From Simmondsia chinensis (lineage: Eukaryota > Streptophyta > Magnoliopsida > Caryophyllales > Simmondsiaceae): DNA of 64,000 nt. The position numbers and the translations under genes are program-made. The DNA lies in NCBI GenBank assembly GCA_018398585.1, contig JAGTTD010000015.1, forward strand, positions 2,361,001 to 2,425,000. The letters are read 5' to 3'. The notes under the pieces are model-generated. The model worked only from the letters and a program-made list of their open reading frames with translations, was not told where the DNA came from and did no database searches. This document shows, one piece after another, positions 10,993 to 20,976 of the stretch. Position 1 is the stretch's first letter, and each line of letters starts with the position of its first letter.

Positions 10993-11477
10993 CTTAACAA
11001 ACTATAAAAATAACAAAATACATAACAAGTAAAGAGGAAAGCCAATCTAACAATGACTAGATGAGAGGATCGTATCAAATGCTAGTAGATTTAAAATAAT
11101 ACGTCCTTTTATGCGGCACATGGAACAATAGAAAACGCTCAAAAGTAAATCTCATATAAATTTATAAAATGAAATCATTTTTAATCAAAGAAATGAAAAA
11201 TTTTGAGAAAAATATTTTAACTAAAATTATTTTGTGCAGATAAATTTTCTATTGAATCAAACAAAACTTCAAAGTTGATGCATGATAATGCAAAGTAAGA
11301 TTGACATTTCTCATCATATATGCTCAATTCAATAATGATGGATCCATGCGAGTAACGATTCTAAGTCGATAAATTGTTCATACATATAACAAGTGAAACT
11401 GTAAAAGGAACTCGAGGTAAAAAAAGCAACATTCAAATTTGATCTCTCAAGTACTATTCCTTTATACTTAAAAGCTC
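10993..11477. other. Intergenic AT-rich DNA
   Basis: No gene is supported. Short frames only. Confidence 0.4.
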
Positions 11478-12300
11478 AAAGGTTGTTTGGCATCGCTTTT
11501 TTTTCATGTATTTTCGGTTTTTGAGAAACCAAAATCATGTTCTTAAAACAATTTTTTAATTATTTAATTTAGGGTAAATTATAGAAAACCCTATAACTTT
11601 CGCTTCAAAAACAAAAAATTTCCCTTACAAATAAAGCTGCTCATTAAACCCGTTCACTTTTAAAAAATTATCATTTTGCCTCCAAATAACTTTTTTTGAC
11701 CATTTTGCCGCTTAAAATAAAATAGTTAAGTATTTAATTTTAGGTAGAATTTTATATTTTGAGGAAAAATAAGAAATTTTTTTGTATTTATAGGAAAGAA
11801 GGGGTTTTCTATAGTTAAAAAAACTATTATTTTAATTAATTATACAGTAGTAATATTATAATATCAACAAAAATATTATATTTTACCTTATAATATTTTT
11901 ATAAAAATTTTAAAAATATTTTTTATCTTCTACTAATTAATTAAAACAATTATATTTTTTATAAATATATAAAATTCTCTTAATTTTATTGAGAAAAATA
12001 TAAATTTTTTCTAATTTTTGCCTAATAATATAAAATTTTTTTCTAAAAATATAATTAAACATTAACCCCCCCTCACTTTTGAGCGGCAAAATGATCAAAA
12101 AAAGTTGCATGGGGTTTAAGTGATAAATTTTTAAAAGTGAGAGGATTTTGTAAGTGCTTTTATTTGTGAGGGAGTTTTCAGTTTTTGAAGCAACAAAAGG
12201 TGAGTTTTCTATAATTTATCCTTTAATTTGTCACTAAAACTAAAAAAATAAAAAATAAAAATAAAAATACATTTTAGAGATATACATTTAAATTCATAAA
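11478..12300. mobile_element. Palindromic MITE (GTTTGGTATCG family), interrupted
   Basis: The left arm (11478-11562, GGTTGTTTGGCATCGCTTTT, then GAGAAACCAAAATCATG) resembles copies at 22690, 23615 and 26737. The right arm resumes after 12230 with ACTAAAACTAAAAA. A MULE-type MITE sits inside. Confidence 0.5.
11572..12221. mobile_element. MULE-type MITE nested in another MITE
   Basis: Inverted arms of about 150 bp (left GGGTAAATTATAGAAAACCC; right end TTTCTATAATTTATCC) enclose an AT-rich core. Flanks TTTAATTTA (11563-11571) and TTTAATTTG (12222-12230) form a 9-bp duplication with one change. Confidence 0.75.
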
Positions 12301-12479
12301 AACCAAAAATTACGTATAAAATATCCCCAGAAAAAAAAAAAAAAGAAATCTTCTTTTTTTTTGGCTCCTGGGATTATTATTTGTTTTTGGATGCCAAAAA
12401 CAAGAATTATGACAACATACATGACGATGACCCAATGCTAATCCTCACGGCCCCAACCCAAAGATGATATAATTCCAAA

Positions 12480-12880
12480 GGCGAACTGTCTGGTTTGAAT
12501 ATGATTATTTGGGATATGATCCGTAAAATCAAGGGGGAAGCGGAATTGGGTGTTAAGAATCACATCTCGCTTATCATACTAACACAACTACTTTTGTCAG
12601 CCACGGCCAGCACTCCTGTTGATGATTGCCAACTCCCGCTCCGTTGTTTTGCTGCTGTGATTCATTCTCGTTCTATTTCCGGCCCTCCCAGTGATATTGA
12701 AGTCTTCTAAAAACACTTAACATTGCTCGTAATTTCCTCTCTTTCCTGTTTTTTGTGGATGTAATGTTAACTAGTTATATATTTCTCAGCTGCACGCTTA
12801 TGAGTGTTGACTTAGGCCTCACTTCTGCGGGTTTGCATATTTTGTATCGCGACTTTGTCTCTAATTATCGAAAAAAAAGC
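12480..12880 (+). mobile_element. Probable L1-like LINE 3' remnant
   Basis: The 3' end (TATCGCGACTTTGTCTCTAA, then TTATCG and an A-run to about 12878) matches other L1-like ends here. A 71-codon frame at 12495-12710 may be a leftover of its second ORF, but I do not recognise the product. The 5' boundary is not visible. Confidence 0.4.
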
Positions 12881-12936
12881 CGATACAATAAATAAAATAT
12901 AACAACTAATAACCTGAATAACTTTTTATCTTAATT

Positions 12937-13486
12937 TGTCAAGCAACCATCTTTCCCAAAAGCTTAAGTTGATGGGTGAAGGCCTAAGAATAGTTTTATA
13001 CTTTAACATGTCCCCTTACGCAAAGGCCCTTTGGTTTGAAGCATGGATAGTGCATAAACTCATCTTTTACCTTGTGCTTAAATTGTTTTTAATATTGAAA
13101 GTAGGGGCTATTGAGATTCGAACTCGTGACCTCTTGGTCAACAAAGCTCTAATACCATGTCAATGAACCAACTTTCCCAAAAGCTTAACAACAACAACAG
13201 TCCCAATGCCACTAAGGCTCCCGCATACGCAAGGTCTGGGGGGTGGATGTACACAGCCTTCCCCCTTTACCCTTAAGGGAGGTTGTTTCCGAGAACTCCC
13301 AACCTGAGCGGCGTGTCATCATGGATGCGTAGAAACCTGGAAGCATGAGAACAACATAGTATAAAAGCAGTATAAGGCAGTATATAGCACAAGCCAAGCA
13401 CAATGAGCAAACTCAGTGGCAGGTAACTGTAAGCAAATAGTCCGCACGTACACAAGAATGTCCAAGAATAGTTTTATACTCTAACA
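12937..13486 (-). mobile_element. Miniature LTR element (copy 5) with 5-bp TSD and nested LINE
   Basis: On the minus strand the LTRs are 13158-13486 (interrupted) and 12937-13008 (72 bp, TG...CA). The primer site (complement of CTAATACCA) ends at 13157. The 5-mer TAATT flanks the whole at 12932-12936 and 13487-13491. An RTE LINE 3' fragment (13189-13461) is inserted in one LTR, which lost about 15 bp there. Confidence 0.88.
13189..13461 (-). mobile_element. RTE-type LINE 3' fragment nested in TRIM LTR
   Basis: The minus strand reads a LINE 3' UTR (ATCCATGATGACACGCCG), the shared domain (TTGGGAGTTCTCGGAAACAA, GGCTGTGTACATCC) and ends GCATTGGGACTGTTGTTGTT. There is no 5S head. Confidence 0.8.
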
Positions 13487-13491
13487 TAATT

Positions 13492-14042
13492 AAAGACAGG
13501 TGTCAATATTTGAGAAGGGAATGGAAAGTGAACAAGAGTTAAAAAGCAAAGAGAGATTCATCATCATCAGCAACTAAGAAGGAGTCAACTACAACAAGAT
13601 AAGAATTTCCAAATGGCCAAAAAATAAAAGATTGGATAGCAATTATTTTGCTCTCTGATTGTGTGGTAACGCACTTTTGAAACAGACTTTCTTTATGGTA
13701 ACACCCTGTATGAATAAAATTGTATATATCTTATCTTCTAACTCAATCATTGACGTGCAGCAGCTTCCAATAACTTAGTCAAAAAAAAACTTATATCTTA
13801 GTGTGAAAAATATTTATAAAAAAAACCTTTGTTTTCACAGCTTAAGTAAACAAAAGAATTTTTTTCTTCTTTCAAATAGAAACAGAAGCAAAAATTATTT
13901 TTTTCAAACAAAAATACCCATAATTAGAATATTTTTACAAAAATATTTTTGCAAAAAATATTTACTAAAAGAAAATTTTTTTTACACCTTGAGCAAACAG
14001 AAACCTAGCACCATTTATACAATAATGGAATAATTTCTTGGC
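13492..14042. other. Intergenic DNA, nothing recognised
   Basis: AT-rich. A 76-codon lysine/phenylalanine-rich frame (13803-14033) is a product of base composition, not a gene. Confidence 0.45.
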
Positions 14043-14368
14043 AAGTTATTTTATCCAATTTTTTCTCATATTTATACATTTGTTCAAATTATTCTTTTTT
14101 CTTTTTTCTTATTTAAAATAAAACTTCGAGTTCTATTATTACAAATTTGATCCCTCATCTTTCATTTGCTTTACCTAGTTCAAGTCATCAGATGAGGGAC
14201 CAATTTTATCATAAATAAATTATAAAAAATTATTTTAAACAAGAAAAAAAATATGAATAACCAATTTAAACAAACAAACATATAAATAGCAGGAACTATT
14301 TTAAACAAAAAAATGATAAGAATTAATTTGAACAAATTTATAAATATTAAAGGCTAACAAAGTAAATA
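14043..14368. mobile_element. Decayed palindromic MITE (relative of 55075-55384)
   Basis: Shares the central GATGAGGGACCAATTTTATC-like block and the end motif (AAAGTAAATAA) with the better-preserved copy at 55075-55384. Boundaries are approximate. Confidence 0.45.
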
Positions 14369-14376
14369 AACACTAA

Positions 14377-14794
14377 GGCTTGTTCCAACGGTGCCCCAAA
14401 TTCTTAGGGCACCCAAAATACTTTAAAATATGGGGCTCCAATGGGAGCCCCATTTGTATTTTTATATTATTTTTTAATTAAATTTATATTTTTGAATAAT
14501 TTTTAATTAATAAAATATATTAAATTTTATTTAAATATATATTTTAAATATTAATAAATTTTTATATATTGAATTTGAGTATTTTTTTTAATTTACTTAT
14601 TCATATTACGTTATTTTTTATCAATATAAATTTTAATTTTCGTAATTTTAATTTTTTCTCTTAATATAATTAATTATTTTTTAATTACATTTGTTTTTAA
14701 TGCATTTTCATCTTTTACTTTGAATTAATTAAAATAATATAAATGACATTAAATATTAAAATATCTAAAAAATGGGGCACCGTTGCGAGTAGCC
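14377..14794. mobile_element. Tourist/PIF-Harbinger-type MITE
   Basis: The terminal inverted repeats are GGCTTGTTCCAACGGTGCCC and, at the right end complemented, GGCTACTCGCAACGGTGCCC. They are flanked by the trinucleotide TAA at 14374-14376 and 14795-14797, the 3-bp duplication expected of PIF/Harbinger. The core is very AT-rich. A short palindrome (GGGGCTCCAATGGGAGCCCC) lies at about 14432-14451. Confidence 0.82.
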
Positions 14795-14861
14795 TAAGAA
14801 TTACACCTCTTAACTAACTTTCGGGTTGATCCAAAAACAAAAAAAAATTATGCAATACAAC

Positions 14862-15570
14862 TAGGGGTATAAACGATCCAACCCACTTGCGAGTGGCTTG
14901 AATAAAACTCGACTCGAACTCGAATTAATCGACTTCGAGTATCAAAAGATACTCGATTAATAAACAAGTATGGGTCGAGTAGTGAACTACTGGGCTCGAT
15001 ACTCGATTAAATACTCGACTCGATACTCGAATCAGTACTCGACTTGATTCTCGATTCGATACTCAAATTAGTACTTTACTAGATACTCGAATTAGCACTT
15101 GATTCGATACTCGACTCGTATGAAGTAGTTCTTGTGTATTATTTTCTTTTAAAATGGATGACTTGTGACATTAATTGTAAAATGAAAGAAGGAAGCTTGA
15201 ATTTCCCATAAATGATGACATGTTATATTTGTGATAGAGTGAAAAAACCTTATATTTGATTTGTTTGTATTTTTTAAAACTTAGGTTTTGAAGTATATTT
15301 ACAATTAATATATCGGTAATTTATGACTGTTTATATTAAAATATAGCGTAGGCAATAATTGAGTATCCAAATCGAGTATAACTAATATTCGAGTGTATAG
15401 AATAATATTATAATGGAGCTAATTTATTGAACATTCATATGCATAATAAACGAATACTCGAGTCGAGTCGAGTCGAATCATCGAATAGTTAATCGAGTTC
15501 GAGTACCCGAGTAATTAATCAAGTTCGAGTCGAGTATTGCGATACTCGGCTCGACTCGATTACACCCCTA
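14862..15570. mobile_element. Non-autonomous hAT element with perfect 8-bp TSD
   Basis: The ends are TAGGGGTATAAAC and (complement) TAGGGGTGTAATC. The 8-mer AATACAAC flanks it at 14854-14861 and 15571-15578, as expected for hAT transposition. Both subterminal regions are built of iterated ACTCGA / CGAGTC motifs. No transposase frame is present. It ends 280 bp downstream of the bL21m stop. Confidence 0.87.
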
Positions 15571-15849
15571 AATACAACTGTATCCACGATCAAACTACCA
15601 TAATGTCATAGAATCAATTGTGGACAACAATCATGTCACAGTAGCCACACGCGTTTTTAACAATGTTACAGCAACCAAAACTACATATATTTATTTCAAC
15701 ACTACAAAAATACTCTCTCACGTAACGGTTAGCTCAAAATCTGAAACAAAACAACCGTTACATAGCGCAACGACCCTACATATAGCAATATACCAAAAAT
15801 AAAAGCCAAGGATTTCAAAGGCATGAAACTTAACTAGGAGATTCTCCAA
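15571..15849 (-). other. 3' flank of bL21m gene
   Basis: This carries the presumed 3' UTR and terminator region of the minus-strand bL21m gene. No confident polyadenylation site was identified. A 60-codon plus-strand frame here has no recognisable product. Confidence 0.4.
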
Positions 15850-18800
15850 CTAAGCAGGAACGGCTACCTTTTCTGCCCTCTTACTGGTCGATTTTTCTGT
15901 CTTTAAGGATGTCGCGTTTACTGGCATGTCGATTCCTTGGATTTCCGTGATTCTTAACCGAGTCAGCTCCTGCAAAATGCCAATCATCAGACAAGACTTG
16001 GGGTGTATTTGAGCCGAGCCAATTTCAAGATGAGCATATCAGGCTCATTTAAGCTCTATCTAAGCTCATTTAGGATCGGTCTCTGCTAATTTAGGCTCGA
16101 AACTGGGCTCAGTTGAAAATATTTAAGCTAATAAATTGCATTTAGATGGGCTTCTTTAGGCTCGCAAGCCCACGTGCTCGAGCTTCGTTAGGCTTAGGCT
16201 TGGCTTTATAAGCTAAAAACAGCTAGCGCAAAACAAGCTGAGCTTTCCCAACTTTATGACGAGCGGGATCGCAAGGCCCACTCAATAACACCTAGTTGGG
16301 AAACCCAACTGACAAATTTCGACGTGGGATTCGGTAACATTTTGTGATTTGATGGGCTACCTGCCGGTGACCTTTTGTGCGTCGGTAGTTCTTTCTTCTC
16401 TTCTTCTTGAATATGATCACTTTTGCATCTAGTGCCTGAGAGAAAAAGAAGAGTAAGTTCGATTCAAATTGCAACTACTTTTGATTCAATGTTTTGTCCT
16501 GAAGTAATTGTGAGAGATAAGGGCATTTATCTGTTGTCTTGGCTCTTGGGCACTTCAATGAGCCCGGCAACACAAAAATTTAAGCAAATAGCTAGAGGTT
16601 TGACATGTGTACACATACCATGTCCGAGTTCATACCCGTGTTCTGGTAACCTAGACCGGAATTGCAGACAGAACAACTTTGTGCTGCAAAATGTTCCGGA
16701 GATGACACAAATAACACAAGGATAAGACCCAGAATCCCGGAAACAAAACTCCGTAGACAAATGACACCAGAACCCTCAAAATTTTCATCTTTTTTGACTT
16801 CTCGCGGTCGTTGGAATCGCTTAGAATTGATTTGGATATATTGAAACTCTCGTTGGCAAACAATAAATGCCGTCAAATGCAAACAGCAGAATCAAAGACA
16901 ATAAGCCATCTGAGGCGTAATTGGCTTATCTTTATGTGATTTGCTGTGCTTGCTTGCGCCTATTGGCAAGCCCTATTGCCTGGTTAAGCCAAGTTCTGGC
17001 AGCAAACCAAAAAGATGGAATCATTGCAGACCGCAAACTGCAATTAAATCCATTTTTGGAAAGAAATTCAAGACCAAGGAGGGCACCAACACGCCGTCAC
17101 CGGATCCCATTAGAACTCCGAAGTTAGTAGTACCAAGATGGATGACCTCCTGAGAAGTCCTCACCCTCAGGTTAGGGGTACTGGGAAACAGCCTCTCTTC
17201 AGGTTAACACCATGAAGGGGGAAGGCTGCGTACATCCGCCCTCCCAGACCCTGCGTAGGCAGGAGCCCTCCAAGCACTGGGTATATTCCTTTCCTTGGAA
17301 AGAATTTCAAGAGAAATGCAGGATTCCTGCCCGGTTTAAGTCCACCATGTTGAAGAGCTTGAAGCAAATAGGCCCCATATAAAAGCATGTGAAGGTTGTG
17401 TTTTGACCGTCACTAGAAGGATAGTCTCAGATAGCCCATAAACCTTTCACATGCAATTCTGCGATTCATTCATGAACGTAACCTTTCATATGCAATTCCG
17501 CGATTCATTCATGAATTTATCATCGTGAACAAAGGAAGCTGTCCAGCCCAGATGGCACCGCGACTTACCCGCCTTTGAAAGAGCTCCAACAGGCACGTAT
17601 CTGCTAGTTAAATACGAACTTACGTTCCTTTTTTCTAAAACGAACAGCAGAGAAAGAAAAAGAAAGTCCATGGAAACTTACGTGCTCTTCAACAACAGCT
17701 TGAACTGCAGCATCTGGCAATGTGGGCCTTCCAACAATTGTTTGAGTTTGTGAACCCAGCAGCAATACCTTGTTCAAGATCAGCTGCAGTAAGCCAGTTC
17801 AGAAACTATTTGCTATGGCAAGGAATGCTAGCACAAGTATATAATAAGATCATTTGCAGAAAGGCGACAAAATATAAGATGGTCTCAATTATTCGTTTAC
17901 ACAATAATATGAGTACATCTGTTCATATTGTCGATCGTAATAATACTCAATCACATGTTAAGTGTTCAGGAATATGAATGGAACAGGTTTTGCTCAATAT
18001 AAGCAAATGCCCTTTTATATGCTTCTGTAAATCAAATTATTTACGTACATTCTTATCAAAAAAGCAAAAATGTACGAATCTATTCAATTCTAACATTTGT
18101 ATAGTAGGATCAGGATGGTGAATTACCCATCAAAAGTGCAGAAAGTCATCACTTGAACATTCAATATAGACATTGCAATTAGTTTGAAACATCTTTGGAA
18201 CAAAAAGGGTGTAAATGAGCCAAGCCGGCTCGTCATAAAGTGCAAAAGGCTCGGCTCAATCAAGCCCTCCATTCAGCTTATGTAGCCGAGCCCAAGCCTA
18301 GTGAAGTCCAAAGCTTATAGGCTCGGGAGCCTAACAAGCATAACCGAGCCTGTTTTAATATAATAAATTAGCTTAAATATAACCAACCGAGCCAAATTTG
18401 AGCCTAAATGAGCGGAGCCCCAGCTTATACGAGCCTAGATTGAGCTTATATGATTCTAAATATTGCAAGCATAGTTTGGAGCTTCCTGAGTTCCGTTCGA
18501 GCTCAACTGAGTCAAGTTGAGCCTAAGATTTTTTTTACGAGCCCGAGCTCGTGGATTGGCTCAAATAAATTCCTATCCATCAAGAATTAGGAAACCCTTT
18601 TCTATACAGTAGGTAATTCGAGCGATTAGAAAGCATCATGTTTCAAACAAAACTTATCTGAAACAAGTTATTCGAACTACAATATAAGAGATAGTTAAGT
18701 GCGTACTATGAAGAACTGCTAGCATTGATAGCTAAAATATTATCTCTAAACGAAGGAATTTCACAGAATAGCAAGAATCAAAGTAACCTAATGCCCAAAA

Positions 18801-20635
18801 ATGTACATACCAAAGTAATCATTTCTATGCTTACATCAAATATATATCAAAATCATAACCATAAGCTAAAAATAAATATAATCAAACACGAGTAATGTAC
18901 CTTATCATTGACCTCGCAGTACTTGAGCCTCTCCGTGTAAATGCAGTCCCCATTACTCACCTTAAACTGATGCGACCCAATCTACATCACCAATTCTAAC
19001 ATCTCAATCAATTCAAAGAAAAAAACCAAAAAAACTTCATTAAACAGAAACAAAATTAAACAATAACTAAGAGAGGTTGGCATTGGATGGATCTAACACT
19101 TTTACTACTAACTCTTTTTTTGGGGTTGGAGGCCCTTGGACACAGCCGCCCCCCCCCGGGTAACACCTTGAAGAAGTAAGGCTGCATACATAACCCTTTT
19201 CCATCCTTCCCTTTATGCTCTTACGTTTGGAAAGTTAAGGTACCCTTTAGAATCAAGGGCTTTACATATGGTTTACTTCTTAACAAGCTCAATACTCAAG
19301 ATTTCAAGTAGAAACAAAGACCTTTTAAGGCTTTTTCTCCAAGGATCTATGGTATGTACTTCCAAAGTGGAGAGACGCATGACCATTTATTTTTGCATAG
19401 AGTAAGCTATTGTTCGGCCAAAATTGGATTATGGCAAGTTCAGTTGGGAGTATCATTCCAATGAAGTTCCTTGGCGTATTGAAGAGGAAAGACATTTTAA
19501 TTTATTTTTCATAGCCAAGATTATGATTCTCTAGTGTATTTAGCTTGAAAGGAATGCTAGGATCTTTAAGGACCAACTACGCCATTTAATTTCTTATGGG
19601 AAAAAGTGGTCTTTTTAGGAGTTGTTGGACAAAACGCTTTGAAGGCTTTACTTGATTTGCAAAGAGTTCGGAGAGTTCTATGCTTAGTTTTTATTTTTAT
19701 TATTGCAATTTGTAATTTTGAAGACATCCTGTCCTTGCTTTTTGTACATTCTCTCTCTTAATAAAATTTCGTTTTCTTATCCAAAAAAATGTGTTATTTA
19801 CACTAAAGATCACTGTATTTTTCTCATTATGTCAATTTAATCCTCGTACTTTTAATTGTGTTAGTGTATTCCCTCTACAATTTATATCGTGGCAATTTAG
19901 CCCTTGACTAAATTGGACTTAAGTTAATGAAATAATTTTAACAACACAATCACGTTACATCTTACTAACCCGCTAAAAATCCACCCTATAACTCAATTTA
20001 AACCGAATCCATGGCCGAACCACTGAAAACTTCATCAACAACCTAACATAAAATGTACTCTATCAACCTAGTTGACCCAATAGCATTGCATAGGGAATAA
20101 ATAACACAATCAAAAGTACAACAACTAAATTAACCCAACAAACAAATAGAAGAACATTTGGCATAAATAACCCAGAAAAATTAAGCAAAGATCGAACCTG
20201 AACAATGGCAAAAAGGGGCTCATATGACTTGAAAACCCGATCCGAAGGCTGAATCGGACCCATCACTTTATACCCAATTTCCTCCGCTTCCTTAATTTTC
20301 TCTTCAACCCAATACGATCTACTACCCGGATCACTCGGCTCAATTGAGTCAATTCTACTTTCTCTCTCCTCAATTTCCTCCATTTCTCCTTCCTCATCAC
20401 TTGTTTCTTCTTCTTCTTCGTCGTCTTCTTCGGGTTCGTCTTCGGAGATGATTCTAGGTTTTCTCGGATTGTTCGATTGAGATGAGAAATTACGATGGTG
20501 AAGAAATTGGGGGTGGAGAATGCGGGAGTGGAGGTGGAGTAGGGTTGATTTGAAGGGGTGAAGAGAGTGTGAATTCGAGGAGAGGAGGGTTTGGCTGTGG
20601 CGGAAGAGAGTGGCGAGGTGTCGTCTATACGCCAT
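15850..20635 (-). CDS. NFD1: Mitochondrial large-subunit ribosomal protein bL21m (NFD1/HES-like)
   Basis: Five exons, all phase-0 introns with GT-AG ends: 20198-20635, 18901-18981, 17682-17783, 16361-16435 and 15850-15969, giving 271 aa plus TAG. Residues 1-50 are an arginine- and serine-rich mitochondrial presequence (MAYRRHLATLFRHSQ). An acidic linker follows (about 65-95). The L21 domain starts near residue 137 (FAIVQIGSHQFKVSNGD) and ends with the family's basic signature KKKRRKNYRRTKGHRQ. A short lysine-rich tail completes the protein. bL21m assembles with 23S-type rRNA in the mitoribosome. The Arabidopsis homologue NFD1/HEART STOPPER (about 270 aa) is needed for gametophyte and embryo development. 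Introns carry MITEs, a SINE, an L1 fragment and hAT remnants, yet every junction is intact. A 5S-headed SINE sits 117 bp upstream of the ATG. The only uncertainty is alternative splicing. Confidence 0.95.
15996..16250. mobile_element. hAT-MITE remnant (GAGCC-rich family) in bL21m intron 4
   Basis: Begins GGGGTGTATTTGAGCCGAGC and consists of iterated GGCTC/GAGCC motifs like 18208-18575, 38423-38849 and 47392-47801. The right end is eroded and no duplication is visible. Confidence 0.6.
17074..17294 (+). mobile_element. 5S rRNA-headed SINE in bL21m intron 3, 18-bp TSD
   Basis: Flanked by TTGGAAAGAAATTCAAGA (17056-17073) and a one-mismatch copy (17295-17312). The head is CCAAGGAGGGCACCAACACG. 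An internal deletion removes about 17 bp of the 5S A-box region (GAAGTTA joins directly to GTAGTACC), so this copy should lack a working type-1 pol III promoter. It is antisense to the host gene. Confidence 0.93.
18208..18575. mobile_element. hAT-MITE (GAGCC-rich family) in bL21m intron 2
   Basis: Begins AGGGTGTAAATGAGCC and ends near GGCTCAAATAAATTCCTA. The interior is a run of degenerate GAGCCTAAGCT-type units. Flanking duplication unclear. Confidence 0.65.
19114..19205 (+). mobile_element. Fragment of LINE/SINE shared 3' domain
   Basis: TTGGGGTTGGAGGCCCTTGG, then GGGTAACACCTTGAAGAAG and AAGGCTGCATACAT match the shared RTE/SINE domain. Neither the 5S head nor the tail remains. It is in bL21m intron 1. 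Confidence 0.6.
19206..19785 (+). pseudogene. L1-type LINE 3' end with broken zf-RVT region, in bL21m intron 1
   Basis: Conceptual translation with several stops and shifts gives segments typical of the reverse-transcriptase zinc-binding region of plant L1 elements (KVKVPFRIKGFTYGLLLNKL, ETHDHLFLH). The end TTCTCTCTCTTAATAAAATT plus a short A-run is a typical L1 3' terminus. It cannot be functional. Confidence 0.65.
19791..20173. mobile_element. MITE (GGGTTATTTACG family) in bL21m intron 1
   Basis: Ends GTGTTATTTACACTAAAG and GCATAAATAACCC are inverted, with the family's CATTATGTCAATTTAATCC interior. It sits 24 bp inside the intron from the exon 1 donor site at 20197, so transcription reads through it. 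Confidence 0.7.
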
Positions 20636-20689
20636 TGATGTTTGAATCGAGCTCAGTGAAAATGGAGAGAGAGAGAGGAGGGAGAGTGC

Positions 20690-20697
20690 TAGGGTTT
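20690..20697 (-). promoter_or_regulatory. Telo-box in bL21m 5' leader/promoter
   Basis: AAACCCTA on the minus strand, about 55 bp upstream of the bL21m ATG. Telo-boxes are common in plant promoters of ribosomal-protein and translation genes. A GA-repeat (20664-20684) adjoins it. Confidence 0.6.
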
Positions 20698-20751
20698 AAG
20701 AAATTGAATAGAAAAGACATCTACTTACAAATTGTCATTGTTTGTATAATA

Positions 20752-20960
20752 CCGAAGAGGATACCAATATGTAAATATTAGATCCCATTAAAACTTTGAA
20801 GTTAAGCATATATATGCGCGAGAGTAGTACCAAGATGGGTGACCTCCTCGTATTACACCTCTCAGGTTGAAGGCTCTCGAAAACACCTAAAAGAGGAAGA
20901 TTGAGTATATCCACCCTCCAGACCCTGCTTAAGCAGGGACACTGGAAATATTGTTGTTTG
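20752..20960 (+). mobile_element. 5S rRNA-headed SINE in the bL21m promoter, 16-bp TSD
   Basis: CATTGTTTGTATAATA (20736-20751) and CATTATTTGTATAATA (20961-20976) bound it. It begins CCGAAGAGGATACCAATATG. The 5S C-box region (ACCAAGATGGGTGACCTCCT) is kept, while the A-box part is altered (GCATATATATGCGCGAGAG). It points away from the minus-strand bL21m gene. Confidence 0.92.
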
Positions 20961-20976
20961 CATTATTTGTATAATA

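Noticed and set aside
16423..17153. Several overlapping 60-100-codon frames in bL21m intron 3
   Set aside because: Intronic, mutually overlapping on both strands, no family resemblance; part is SINE.
20063..20197. Extension of bL21m exon 1 into SLLNFSGLFMPNV
   Set aside because: This is intron read-through into a MITE. The donor at 20197/20196 and the downstream exons restore the L21 domain.
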